Assembly: GCA_037176725.1 (NCBI GenBank)
Contig: JAZBRS010000049.1
Span: 10,806,001 to 10,870,000 of the forward strand
DNA from: Posidonia oceanica
Lineage: Eukaryota > Streptophyta > Magnoliopsida > Alismatales > Posidoniaceae
Direction: 5' to 3'
DNA length: 64,000 nucleotides
The notes below the pieces were generated by a model. It saw only the letters and a program-made list of their open reading frames with translations. It did no database searches and was not told the DNA's origin. The position numbers and the translations under genes are program-made. The stretch's first letter is position 1, and each line of letters begins with the position of its first letter. Below, piece by piece: positions 19,839 through 31,391 of the stretch.

Positions 19839-21317
19839 ATGCACATTTGGGGATGGGCAGCTGAAGCTAAAATTTACAACCTACATGAGAAATCTCTGGA
19901 TTCAAGGACAATCAGTGGATACTTCATTGGTTACCTAGAGAGGTCGAGAGGCTACAGATTTTACTGTCCAACACATACCACAAGAATAATTGAAACAGAT
20001 AGAGCTGTCTTCTTAGAGGATAGTTGTATTAGTGGGAGTATCCTTAGGGATTATGTTTTTGAGGAATCTCAGGAAGATATTATTGTTCCCAATTAGATTT
20101 CTGAGGACAATAATGTCTATCCAACTCAAGAGATTGAGGCGTATTTGCCATTTATTGTTCCGATGAACAATACTTCAGAGGTAATTACACCGACTTAAGA
20201 ACAACTACATGATCAACCAGTTGAAGAGCCTATTGTTGATCCACATGTTTAGGTTTTACATGAGAATCAAGAGGCCAATTTAAGAAGATCTAATAAACAA
20301 AAGAAATCAGCTATTCCTTTAGATTACATGGTATATTTATCTAGTGAGGACATGGAACAAGGGATTGACGATCCAGTAACGTTTTCATAGGCTGTTAATT
20401 GTGTGAACTCAGATAGTTGGTTGCAAGCCATGAAAGAAGAGCTTGTCTCTATAGATTGCAATCAAGTCTGGGAACTTGTTCAATTACCTTTGGAAAAGAA
20501 ACTAGTTGATTGTAAATGGGTCTATAAGACCAAAACGAATTCAAAGGGATCAATTGAACGGTATAAGGCCAGGCTAGTGGCAAAGGGTTTCACACAAAGA
20601 GAGGGCATTGACTATTATGAGACATATTCTCCGGTTTCCTCAAAGGATTCATTAAGCATAGTCATGGCCTTAGTAGCTCATTTTGATTTAGAGCTACATC
20701 AGATGGATGTGAAAATAACTTTCCTGAATGGCGAATTAGAGGAAGAAGTGTGCTTGCAACAACCACAAGGTTTTAATGTTAAAGGAAAGAAACATATGGT
20801 TTGCAAGCTAAAGAAATCTATATATAGGCTCAAGCAAGCTTCTAAACAATGGTACTTCAAATTTAATGAAGTTATCATATCCTTTGGGTTTAAGGAAAAC
20901 ATTGTTGATCAATGTATATACCTGAAGAAAAGTGGGAGCAAATGGATACTACTTGTCCTGTATGTAGATGATATTCTACTTGCAAGTACAAGTCTTAGTT
21001 TATCGAGGAAGACTAAAGATTTTCTATCTAACAACTTTGATATGAAGGACATTGGTGAAGCCCATTATGTTATTGGGATAGAAATTCACCATAACAAATC
21101 TCTAGGCATACTTAGGCTGTCTCAAAAGTCTTACATATCAAGTGTGTTAAAGAGGTTTTCAATGGAAAATTGTGCTCCTAGTAAGGCACCAATTCTAAAG
21201 GATGATAAACTAAGAAAATTGCAAGGACCTCAATCAGATTCAGAAATACTTGCAATGACGGATAAATCATATGCTGCATTAGTTGGGTGTCTCAACTATG
21301 CACAAACATGTACTTGA
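19839..21317 (+). pseudogene. Copia reverse transcriptase remnant
   Basis: After a linker (19839-20096, with GYFIGYLERSRGYRFY) the RT domain begins near 20403 (MNSDSWLQAMKEEL). Visible blocks are CKWVYKTK, YKARLVAKGFTQ, a variant of the first catalytic region (HQMDVKITFLNGEL, where families have Asp-Val-Lys-Thr-Ala-Phe), KSIYRLKQA and the active site LYVDDILLAS (about 20958-20985). The YVDD box is intact. Stops with CAG/CAA-to-TAG and CGA-to-TGA character occur at 20094, near 20250, near 20388 and at 21315. Confidence 0.87.
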
Positions 21318-21430
21318 CTAGATCTAGCTTTTGTCACTAGGTATCTGGAAGATATCAAAGTGATCCAGGACTATCATATTGGCAAACTACAAAGAAGGTT
21401 TTGAGATATCTGTAAGGAACTAAAGATCTC

Positions 21431-21950
21431 ATGCTCACATACAGACGATCAGATCAACCAGAGGTCATGGGATTCTCTGACTCAGATTTTGCTGGGTGTG
21501 TTGATACAAGAAAATTCACTTCAGAATATATTTTCTTACTTGCTAAAGGAGCTGTTTCATGGTCCAGTACCAAACAAAAGACAGTTGCTGCTTTCACCAT
21601 GGAGGCTGAGTATGTAGCTTGCTATATGGCATCTTCGCAAGCTATTTGGATACGCAACTTTATCACATATTTAAGAGTCATGGGCTCTATAGAGAAACTC
21701 ATAAAGATATGTTGTGATAATGAGGCGGCAGTTAAATTCTTTATAACAACAAAAGCTCTAGTGCATGCAAGCATATGGAGTCAAGTTCTTGATTGTAAAG
21801 GAGAGAATTAGAAATCATTTGGTGTCTATTGAGCATGTTAGAACTGATTCAATGCTAGCTGATCCTCTTACAAAGGCACTTCCTTCCGGTACCTACAGTA
21901 AACATGTGCTTAAGATGGGTTTAGTCAGTTCTTTTGAGGTTTTGCTTTGA
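21431..21950 (+). pseudogene. Copia RNase H remnant
   Basis: GFSDSDFAGCVDTRKFTSEY, AVSWSSTKQKTVA and MEAEYVA are the standard copia RNase H blocks, followed by the C-terminal region with ADPLTKALP. A frame change near 21770 separates the core (21431-21811) from the tail (21765-21950). RNase H would degrade the RNA strand during reverse transcription. Confidence 0.87.
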
Positions 21951-22337
21951 TGGTTTAGACACTGATGTACTATATGATTTCATGTTTGTTTGATGATTTC
22001 TGTTTAGCAGTTCTTATTTTATTTAAATATTGAACTAATATTTTATCATTGGATAAATTAAAGAGAATAAACTTTACTTTTATTGTCATGACATTTGTAA
22101 GTTTATTCATAAAGTATTAATTGCCACATAAAGTGTTCAATTGTAACTTCAATCTTAGATATCTTAGTACATGGAAGGGATATACATTTTGACAATGTAT
22201 TACCGCTATGACTAGTATCTATGAGGGTTGTTATTTTTGAATGAAGGTTAATATGTCTTGTTAAGCAATTGGAAAGTGGCCGCTCCACATAATATTTTGT
22301 CTAGCATAAAGTAAGTTGAATAAGTCAAGTGGAAGAT

Positions 22338-22680
22338 TGTTAGACCTAAGTCCAAATGTCTAACTTATGTGACTTAACTAACTTGGTTAGTAGGCTAGCC
22401 CAATTGTGAGACATATTAGATTAAGTGGTGTATGAGGGATATTATAACACAGCTATGGAGTGTGCTACATAAAGGATATCCATCTAGGATTTCAACACAC
22501 AACTACATAACATATCTTCCAGCTCTTTTGCTTTGTCTTGAGAGACTTCCTCCATAAGAGCAGAAGTGGTTGCTGTGGGGAAACATACGAGGAACGCTTC
22601 CGCATCAAGATCGACGACATGATGACATGAGATAAGCCCCATATAGTCTATCAATAGTAGCTATGGGACTATTTTCTACA
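22338..22680 (+). repeat. 3' LTR of the copia element
   Basis: It is preceded by the polypurine-like AAGTGGAAGAT (22327-22337), the usual copia plus-strand primer. It starts TGTTAGACC and ends TTTTCTACA. At 343 bp it is in the common copia size range. The outer end is judged from the TG...CA rule because the 5' LTR is lost. Confidence 0.7.
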
Positions 22681-22715
22681 AAATTGGTGCACCACAAAGA
22701 GCAACAATAGAACAT

Positions 22716-22809
22716 CTATCAAATAAAACATAGCTCATTTGGTATGTGACTATTACTTCAATTGAGAAGTTGCAGGTTGGAATCTCAATGGATGTAGAAC
22801 CTTAAAAAA
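22716..22809 (+). mobile_element. Short tRNA-like SINE
   Basis: A 94 bp body ending in seven A is flanked by a 10 bp direct repeat AATAGAACAT (22706-22715 and 22810-22819). Inside, TAGCTCATTTGG resembles a Pol III A-box and GGTTGGAATCTC differs from the B-box consensus GGTTCGAATC by one base. Size, A-tail and target duplication fit a SINE mobilised by LINE machinery. Confidence 0.7.
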
Positions 22810-22878
22810 AATAGAACATTTTGTCAACCTGCTAGCATCATAGTCACATGCATAATCGTTATTTATGTAGCTTACAAG

Positions 22879-23448
22879 TAGGGGTGATAATTTCTGACCT
22901 GACTTGCGAACCCGACACGCCAATTTGACATTTAAATGGATAACGGTTGAGCTTAAATGAATTTGGATAAGAAATGGGTCAACCTGTTTGACTTATTTAA
23001 TAAATAGGTTGAATTCAGGTTTAATGGAGCTAACACGTTTATGACTCGTCAACCTGTATAAGGAATTAAATATATAATTTTTAATTTAAATTTATTAAAA
23101 TATGTAATTATAAAGTTTGATTTGTATTTAATATTTAATATTATTTATGTACTTGGTTATTCACTTTTGTCTTGCTACTTATGAGTAATTATTTAGGTTT
23201 TTATTTTATTTTATTTTGATCATATTCAAAGTTAGATAAAATTAAACAAATTCAACGGCTTAAACAGGTTGGGTTGACCTATCTAACTTGTTTAACAGAA
23301 TAAATAGGTTAAATGAGTCGTGTAAGATCAATCTATTTATAAATGAATTGAATTTAAATTGTTATTAAACGGGTTGATTTCAGAGTAGCAATCGAGTTGG
23401 AAATGGATTGACACGAATCTAATTCATCAACCTGTCTTGCCACCCCTA
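22879..23448. mobile_element. hAT-like MITE
   Basis: A 570 bp AT-rich segment has exact 8 bp inverted ends, TAGGGGTG and CACCCCTA. Subterminal repeats read GACCTGACTTGCGAACCCG and ATTCATCAACCTGTCTTGC, with many GGTTGA/TCAACC words inside. TAGGGGTGGCAA-type ends are usual for plant hAT MITEs. The 8 bp flanks CTTACAAG and CTCGTAAG agree only partly, so an old duplication is possible. It has no coding capacity. Confidence 0.6.
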
Positions 23449-23778
23449 CTCGTAAGTTTAATTCTATCTATTTGTCAAACATGAGCCAACATTCATTGTA
23501 TACACAAGATCTCTAGTAATCCACTTTATGAAATTCCATTCTTTCTTTAGGATTAATGCCATGTACATGCTTGCGATCCCAACTGCATGTGAAATATGTC
23601 AGTGTATTGATCATCACCATTTTCATCACGTTGAGCTTCTCCAACACCACCTTATAAAATTTCAATTGGGTTTTTGAGTTTGTCAACATCATAATTCTTC
23701 TTTGCAATAGTAACTGTATTATTCACGTAGAATAATATAGTAAGAATAAATGAAAAGTGCTATTAGTATTATGATAAT

Positions 23779-24119
23779 TTTACTATTCTATTTGGAAGTG
23801 AATTTCTTTTGGAGGTAAATAAATGTGTATAGGAAGAAATTCTGATTTGGTTGAAAGGTAGAATAAGTATCAAAATAAGTGAAAAATATGTAAATTAATA
23901 GTAATTAACTTGATTATTAAAATATATATCTAATTTGTAACATGTATACATCATATTAAATATGTATTATTTTTATACAAAAAATAAATATCCCGTATAT
24001 ATGCATACGTCATAATAACTTGGTGGAATAACTTTATTCTTTTTACATAATCAAATGAAATATTAATTCTTATTCTGAGTTTATTTTAAGAGTATTTTGA
24101 ATCCAAATAGAAGCGTAAA
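23779..24119. mobile_element. Possible MITE with 18 bp inverted ends
   Basis: TTTACTATTCTATTTGGA (23779-23796) and the reverse complement of 24102-24119 (TTTACGCTTCTATTTGGA) match at 16 of 18 bases. The interior is AT-rich and non-coding. No clear target duplication was found, so class and exact ends are uncertain. Confidence 0.4.
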
Positions 24120-25517
24120 GTGCAAGAATAAAATAATCAGACGATTCATTGAAAATAAACAAAATACTAATGCTTACATCTATTATATCATAGCCACTCA
24201 TGATAAAAGAATCAAAGTGATCCTTGAATTTACTTTCTTTATAAGATAGGGGCCAACGGCTGAAGAAGTACAAAGCAACGGGGAAAGTGAAAACCGGTTA
24301 CTTAGGCGCTAGCACATTTTTATTACTTTATTACTTTAAGTTACTTGTTCGGAAGGCTAGTCGTGAGTTACCATCTAGTCAATTCTTTCGCTTAATCATC
24401 ATTTTCATGACCACAGGCTTTTATGGCTAAGGAATATGAAATCTCTCTACTATTACATGAGGACTAGGCGCTTGATAACGATGCAAATCTTTCCTTTCGC
24501 GGCGGATTTAAAAACCTAACGTTGTTGTTTTGGTTGATGTGAGTTGTTGTTGCCAACCGCTTCAACTTGTACATGTCACTCTCTTTTCTTTTTTCTGCAA
24601 AACCTCTAGTTGTGCAAAATTATATCGTCACCTTGAGTCAATGAAGAAATGTGGCCCTTAAGTCTGATTTCACTAACTCTATGTCAAGTATCATCGTGGC
24701 TGGTAGTACTCGCATAAAGTGTGTTCACGTCTTCACGATTCCAGAGAATACTCCAATGAAATGCACACCAAACTCTCGTGCAAAGGCTTCGCATTTGTAG
24801 ACCAAAGTTGGCCAAGAACGACTGCCGCACACTTGCAAGGCATGGGCCCTGCAAGCATGAACAGGAAAAAACCAACTCTAACGTAAGGCGGTAAGGGGAT
24901 TCTCCGCCTGCATGCTCTCCTTCCCTGTTTGGGATAAGGGGGTATGGTGCTCTCCCAAATATCCAAATTAGTTGCCTATGCATGCGACGGAGAGTATATG
25001 CAATCAAAGGTCGATTGCGTCATGCAAGTTAGGGGCGACTAGGAAAGCGTCCCCATCGAAGTATATCAACAAGTTGGACAAGGAGTCGGGAAGTTTAGAG
25101 TGCTCAAAGCAAAGAAATTAGAGTGCTCAAAGCAAACCTTTGCTCAAGAGTGAGAAACTTTGACTTCTCTTTAGAAATTAGGACGATTCTGAGAGTGACT
25201 TTGTGTGAGATCCTGTTGGGGTATCTTGTTGGTCTCTTGGTGGGTTTTGAGGGTTGCTTGTTCTTGAGCGTGGGGAGGCTCCGGCCTCGGTGGCCGGCAG
25301 GGGTACGGTTCTCAACTTTTCTGAAGGAGGGGGCTACTGTACCTTTTGTCGCCCTTCTTGGGTCTAAGGCTCCTTCTCCCTGTTCTGTTTGGGTGGCCTT
25401 CGGGGTTCTACTCAGTGACCTCTCTGGTCTCGGTTTCTTCCTTGGAGGTGTTGGGCTTTTCGTCGGAGGCTGCTACAGTGGTCCGGCGCTGGTTGGGTCC
25501 TATTGGTTTTTCCTACT
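24120..25517. other. Unassigned DNA before the LINE
   Basis: No recognisable gene is present. A 29-base word is nearly repeated at about 25097-25136 (GAGTGCTCAAAGCAAA twice). The segment from about 25150 may be the LINE 5' untranslated region, but its start could not be fixed because no target duplication matching the flank after the LINE A-tail was found. Confidence 0.4.
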
Positions 25518-26088
25518 ATGGCGAAGGGTCGCGCCAGGGCCAATTGTTTGAATGAGCGGAGTAGTGGGGTCAAGGCCGTACTGTCCGAGATAGATAGGGT
25601 GTCGAGTTGCAGTTGTCCCGTACGGTGCGGCACCTGGGTTCCGTGGATAGCAGGATGGAGCGGGAAATTCAAACTCCCGCTGATGCTGCAAGTGATTCTG
25701 GGCGGAAAATCCAAATGCTTCAGTCTGAGGTAGTTGGTGGGGGGCAGGTGAACGTTGACAAAAACCTGTCAGGCTCTGCTGCTGCTGTTGACTTTCGACA
25801 GACGCGGCAGGATGGGGAGCTGAGCTCTCGCAGAGAAGATGGCAAGAGTGATTCTGGTGGGGCCCTAGCTGTTGATAATATGGTAGTTGGTGGCAGGGTA
25901 GGTGGAGGTACAGCTTTTGCAAGAGCCTTCATGTCTGTGGTACGGTCTGGGACGAAGGCAGGTGGGCCTGCTGGCATTAAGGAAGTTTCTGTAGGGGTTA
26001 AGGCACCTGACAAGGTACGGGTGGCTAGTGGTGTAGGGAATGGTGCGACGGTATGGACGTTGGGAGCCATACCACATAGGGAGACTGC
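25518..26088 (+). pseudogene. LINE ORF1, first part
   Basis: ATG at 25518 opens MAKGRARANC. After about 28 codons the sense frame shifts near 25600 and continues as a Glu/Arg/Gln-rich stretch (RTVRHLGSVDSRMEREI) and a Gly/Val/Ala-rich stretch up to 26088. The frame then enters the solo LTR. The target copy ACTGC (26084-26088) ends this part. It would be the RNA-binding protein N-terminus; no enzyme motif is expected here. Confidence 0.65.
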
Positions 26089-29000
26089 TGTAATATCCGG
26101 GTTTTTCTGAACCTAGTGGGTAGTTACAGTGCAGGGAATTAGCGAGGTGATCTGGCGTAAATTATTGGCGTGGATTACTGGCACATGTTGACAGTGCGTA
26201 ATTCTGACGTGTATTACCGGTATGGCCCGTTAGTTTAGAATTCTGTTATCTGTGAGTTGGATTTGGGAATATAATTTTCGTATGAATGTGTTTTGATGGT
26301 TTGAGGTTTGATTGCTTCTAATTGTAATTAATCATTGAAGCAATCATAGAGGATTGGTGTTTTTACTCTCTGTCATAATTTTTAGAGGTTATTTGGGAAA
26401 TTTGTAGTTTACGGGAAGGAGAAGGAGTTTTGCGCAATTTTTGCGCAAAAAGTTGAATAAAGAAAAGAAAGAAAACCAGAGACTGAGAGCATGCAGCATG
26501 CAACCGCCATTTTTCCCCGCAAACTCCGGAGCGGCTGTTGGGAAGGCTCGAGAGGGTGCGAGAGTGGCTTCCCAGGGAAGGCATGCAGGCAATAGAGAGG
26601 GAGAGAAGAGAAGGCCCGAGAAGAAGGGAGAAGAACAGAGGAAAGGAGGAGGAGAGAAATTGAGAGAGAGAGGGGGGAGCTGTGAAGGAGAGGTGGGAAC
26701 CGAGCGTCTTTGGCCAAGTGCTTCCCGTGCCAAGAGGGAATTCTGGTTGACCTGAGGGAGCATCACCGCTGACAAACGCTTCCCGCCGTGGCCGTGCGAT
26801 CGTGGAGGTGAGTTCTTGGTTCAGCAGTTGATGCTTTCTTCTTCTACTTGCTGCTTGCTCGTGGTAACCCGGTGTCCCTTTTTGCCATGGGTTTGCTGTG
26901 TGCTCGTGGTGGGGTGAGCTCCGGGCATCGCCGTGAAGTCGGGAGCGTGCTCTATTGGAGGGAGAGGCCGTGCAAGCGTGTGGGCTAGCGGTGGTCAACC
27001 GGTGAGTGAAGAACCACCCCTGAGAGCGTCCTTGAGGTGCACGCCTTACCAGTTCTTCTCCAATTTTTCTTACAATGATGCAAATGCGTTGTTTGGCATG
27101 TTTTGAATGCCTGTAGAAGATTTATGATTTTAGGAGATTTATGGTGAATTTTGTAGCTAATATTGCATGCGGCTATTACTATTCACCTATTTGAGCTTCA
27201 TTGCTTTAGATTTTTATATCTTGAGCTCTGGTTATCGGAATGCTTTGATTCTTGTTCCATGTTGTAGAGCACTTAGATGTTTACATTTTGGTTATTTTTG
27301 TGCAATTTTTGGTTGTGTGTGGTGAGACCGGTTCTCGTTCCCAAGAAGGCCGATTTTCGATAGTCTCTGTTCTGAGTTTTTACTGTCAGTTTCCAATAGT
27401 CTAGCGGCTTTTGGTGGCACGTGTTGCCAGCAAGAGGTTCTGGCGATACTGGGAGGTGGATTTTGCCGGCACGCATTCTCGACGAGCTTTCCAGGCGCAC
27501 CTGGTGCCTGGTGGGTGCTAGTGGGCGCCCCTGGGGCGCCTAGATGGTGTGGTTTGGCCTGGCATTGCCCAACCCGGATCTAGTGGGGTTTTCCCTGTTC
27601 TTGTTAAGGCTAAAAATGTGATTTTGGGTTTTATAAAAGTATTTGTGCAATAAAAATGATTTGGGAATGATTCTGTAAAATATTCTGAAAAAAAGATTGC
27701 ACGATTTACAAAGAGGTTTTGGAAAATGTTTTTAATAAGAATTGCATGAGTTTGGTCGTGGTACCTTTGAGATGATTTTCGAAAATGGTTTCCAAAAGAG
27801 TTTGGAAAAAGAAATGATTGGTTTGCAAAGGTTTGAAAAGTGTTTTCCAGTGTTTTCTGTTGTTGGGCAGTACACGGTAAAGGGCTAAGGTCCCTAATGA
27901 TTGCCTATGACCCCAACGTGCAGCGGTACTGGTTCGGTCAGGGGTAAAAGAGTCCTCAGGGTGGACCGTGTAGGTTAGGAGTGAAAGAGTTCCCAAGGTG
28001 GCCCGTGGTCTAGGTGACCCCAGTAGTTAGGACACCGTTAGGGTGTATCCTGTGTGTGTGGTCCGAAGAGGACTTTGAGGGTTCGTGGTACACGAATCCG
28101 AGGCAAAGAACTCCTACACAGGGTGGTTCTTCGGTGGCAGTGCAATGCGCTATGAGAGCGAGAGCCTAGCAGCTGCGTGTGGCCGGGGTGTTGTTTGCTT
28201 GGCGCCGGGCAACAACACATTGTCGAGAAGTCCTTCTTAGAGGTTGGACTTCGGGACGGATGGTTGTGACCTACCCATGGCAGTGCAGTGCTAGTTTGAC
28301 TGCTTGTGGCCGGAGCTGGTTTGGGGTCTTGTGACTTGCGTTTTGTGCCGATTTTGGTATACGAGCTTGTGTTGCTCTTGTTCATAGCTATGGTTTGGCA
28401 CTTGAGTTGTGAGATTCAAGTTGTGGTGTTTTTTCTGTGCATAGCTTTGACCTTGAGACTTGTGTTTTACGCCGGTTTTTTGAGTCTTAAGTTTGAGGTG
28501 GTTCTGTGCAGAATTGTATTTTGTGGCTTGAGCTTTATGCTGGGTTCTGACACCTGAGCTTGTGGTTGTTCTGCACAGAGTTGTGGTTTTGAGACTCGTG
28601 TTTTGAGCCAGTCTCTGTGAGGTGACTTTACGTGGTTTTTGAGCAGAGGCTCTGTGTTTTGTGTTGCACTCTAGAGTGAGTAGTTTTGGACTTGATCTGA
28701 CTAGTGTAGCCATTTCAAGTGTGCATTGTGTTTTTGAAAAGGCATGCAAGTGGTTTTGAAAGGAAAGAAAAGAAATGTTTTCAAAAGCATGGTTTGAAAA
28801 GGATTTACTGCTTGCTGGGCAAATGGTGGAGTTGCCCTGTGGTGTGTTTTGTGGCATCCAGAGGTGATGCCAGTGTTCTGTGGCTTTTGGCGTAGTTACG
28901 CCTGTTCTCCTTGGCTGTGTCAGCTGAGTTGTTGTGTGTGTAGGTAGGGTGTGTGTTGGGTGACCTGTTTGTGGTCACTCACGTGTGTTTTGTTGGTGTT

Positions 29001-29187
29001 TTTCAGGTACAGGAGTAGGAGTTACTAGTTTGCTAGTGTATATAGGAAGGAGTCACTTTGCCACACATCAAGGATTCTGGTGAGTGGATTAATTAGTTTA
29101 ATTCCAGTTAATTATGCTTTTGATATCTGCTTAGAGTTAATTTAGAAATAGTTAAAAAAAAATGGTAGCAGGATTCAGGATATTACA
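26089..29187 (+). mobile_element. Solo LTR of family D (3.1 kb)
   Basis: Ends TGTAATATCC and GGATATTACA are perfect 10 bp inverted repeats, flanked by an exact ACTGC duplication (26084-26088 and 29188-29192). Removing the LTR and one ACTGC rejoins LINE ORF1 in frame. It is similar to 15130-18224 (reverse orientation) and weakly to the family E LTR at 57330-59852. The shared part includes GGTCACTCA and TTTTCAGGT near its 3' end, suggesting a chromovirus-type gypsy origin. Confidence 0.93.
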
Positions 29188-29192
29188 ACTGC

Positions 29193-30496
29193 TGAGTCTA
29201 AGCAAGGAAATTTAGTAATTGAATCGTCAGAGTTTGAAAGTGAGGATTCTGATAGTGACAAGGAGACTTCCTCGTCTTCCGATCATTCTAGTTCTAGTGC
29301 TGATGAGCCAAGTGCTGAATCTAGTAAGCCGGTGGAGACTTCTCTCCTATCTATGCTGGAAGGGGGTATGCGAGGGGGCTATAGCTCCCGTGGCAGGACT
29401 CGTGGCTTTGGTGTTCGGGGTGGGCTACGTGGTGGTGCTGGCCATGCTCCTATGTAGCGACGGCCTTCCCGGTCGGTCTCTAGGAGGCTGTCATCAAGGC
29501 GACCTCAGGCTCAAGCCAGGTGGGCTGACTTGGTAACGAGCAAGGACAGTACTGTTGGGGACGACCGGGCCCTTTCTCAGTTTGCTCCTGGTTTAGTAGG
29601 TGGACGAAAAGTTGTTGTGTTCAATGATGATGATGCGCAAGAGGCTTTGGATCATTGGTCTAATGTGCTTATGGGATTTGTGATCGGGGCCAACCCAGTG
29701 GGTCGTGGACTCCCTACTTATCTTCGGTGGTTGTGGGGGCTCTCAGGGTCAGTGGAAGTTAAACCTAGAGGCATTGGATATTTTTTGTTCCAATTTGCCA
29801 ATCTAGGGGATGTTACTCGGGTGGTCGAGGGGGGGGGGCGTGGTTCATTGTTGGTCGGCCCCTTATTCTTCAAAGGTGGAGTCCTGACTCCAAGTTTGAG
29901 GTAGGGCGTCTGCAAACTATGCCCTTGTGGGTGCGCCTTCCTGCCCTTCCCCTCCATTTTTGGTCGTCTCGTATGTTGGGCAAGATTGGTGGTATGTTAG
30001 GCAAGGCTTTGATGATGGATGGCAACATGGCTAATGCTTCAAGATTGGACTATGCCACGATCTGTGTAGAGGTAGGATTGGATTTTGACTTCCCTACTCG
30101 TATTCCGATGTTTAATGAGAGTTTCGGGAAGGAGGAAGAAATTCAGGTGGCTTATGAGTGGAGGCCGCAGCCATGAAGTTTCTGCTCCACCTTTGCATAT
30201 GATGAGAAGGGTTGTGGGGCTAAACCTAAACCTAAGTCTGCTACCAACTCCAAGGCGGCAGACATGTGTGCGGTTGGTAGGGTTGATAAGGGCTGTCCTC
30301 AAGGGTCTTTTGTGGGTGATCAACTCAACCAATTGAAGGGCTCGGTGGGGCCGGTGAGGATGGAGTCCTCTGGTAAAGCTCCTGCTGTTGGGGTTTTGGG
30401 ACCAGTGAGTAATCCGGTAGGAGCTAAGGGGAAGGGTGTTGTCTCTTCCAATGGTAAATCTATCAAGCGGAATGTGGTGTCTTCCAGGGGGGGCTA
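29193..30496 (+). pseudogene. LINE ORF1, second part (DUF4283)
   Basis: The frame resumes after the solo LTR with an acidic Ser-rich stretch (ESEDSDSDKETSSSS), an Arg/Gly-rich stretch and a TAG at 29455. The DUF4283 domain follows at about 29600-30130, shown by WSNVLMGFVIG, GYFLFQFAN, MPLWVRLPALPLHFW and ICVEVGLDFDFP. A frame change occurs near 29870, close to a run of nine G at 29829-29837. A knuckle-like FCSTFAYDEKGC near 30180 lacks the second Cys and the His. This protein binds LINE RNA in intact elements. Confidence 0.75.
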
Positions 30497-30650
30497 GGCC
30501 CTAGGTCAATGTTAGTGGGACAGTGCAAAATACCCAATGGGATTGTAGCAATCTCTTCGGCCCATTGGCTGGGACTCAACAACCAAAGATGAAGGTGCGA
30601 CAGCAGGATGGTCATGATGATTGTGACCCTCCAGACTCTCCTTCTTCTTC

Positions 30651-31391
30651 ATGAAGATCTTATCATGGAACGTGCGAGGCACTAACTCGGGTGGCTGCTG
30701 GGTTATGTTGTTTGAGAAGATTGGACTTGGGAATTATGATGTCGTGTGTCTTCTTGAGCATAAGCTCAATACTGAGGAGGCGATCGTTAGATTTGTTGAT
30801 GCTGTGTGGACAGGGGCTGCTGTTGACCATAATTTGATTTCTGCCCTGGGTGGACGGATTTTGATGCTGTGGAATCCTTTAGTTATTTCACTTACGAAGC
30901 TGATGGAGATGGAGGAAGCTATCTCCTTTAATGCTGTTTGTGGTGATAGGGTGTTTCAGTTCTCTGTGGTGTATGCTAGGAACCGCCCTCATGAACGGGT
31001 GCCTCTGTGGACCGCTCTTTGGGGTAGCTCTCTTGGTGGTCCTTCTCTTCTGTGTGGGGATTTTAACTATATTCAGGTGCCTGGTGAGCATGATGGGCTT
31101 GCATCACCTATTTCTTCTGCCATGTCTGTGTTCAATGATTGGTTGGACACGGAGGGTCTTCTGGAGATGCCTATGTCAGGGGGCTTATTCACTTGGTCGA
31201 GTCTATGGGGGCTTCATCGGGTTTGGTCTTGGATTGATTGGTGTTTCATATCGCCGGATTGGTTCTCTATCTTTCCGGATAGTTATGCTCATCTTGGTGA
31301 TCAGGTTGTTTGTGATCACCATCCTCTTCAGATATCTATTGGTGTGCGGAGTCTCATGGTGCCGAAGTCCTTTAAATTTTTTAACCACTAG
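30651..31391 (+). pseudogene. LINE ORF2 endonuclease domain
   Basis: This is an APE-type endonuclease: MKILSWNVRG at the start, GGRILMLWNP, CGDFNYI, FTWSS and the final CDHHPL (His/Asp catalytic region). The metal-binding Glu region is LLEHKLN, where families usually read Glu-Thr-Lys. It nicks target DNA to prime reverse transcription. The frame ends in TAG at 31389, where the family usually has Trp, then continues into the RT region in the same frame. Confidence 0.88.

Larger units (their letters stand above)
18225..22680 (+). mobile_element. Degenerate Ty1/copia (TNT1-type) element, 5' truncated
   Basis: The domain order gag zinc knuckle, protease, integrase, RT, RNase H, followed by a polypurine tract and short LTR, is that of Ty1/copia. 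The 5' LTR and N-terminal gag are missing because the family D LTR inserted at 18224/18225. The polyprotein is broken by stops and at least four frame changes. The 3' LTR is 22338-22680. Confidence 0.88.

Noticed and set aside
24684..25007. A 107-codon minus-strand frame
   Set aside because: No recognisable family and no supporting signals; length is not exceptional for this composition.
25123..25551. A 142-codon hydrophobic frame before LINE ORF1
   Set aside because: Hydrophobic Gly/Leu/Val low-complexity reading that overlaps the ORF1 start in another frame; plant LINEs have no such protein.
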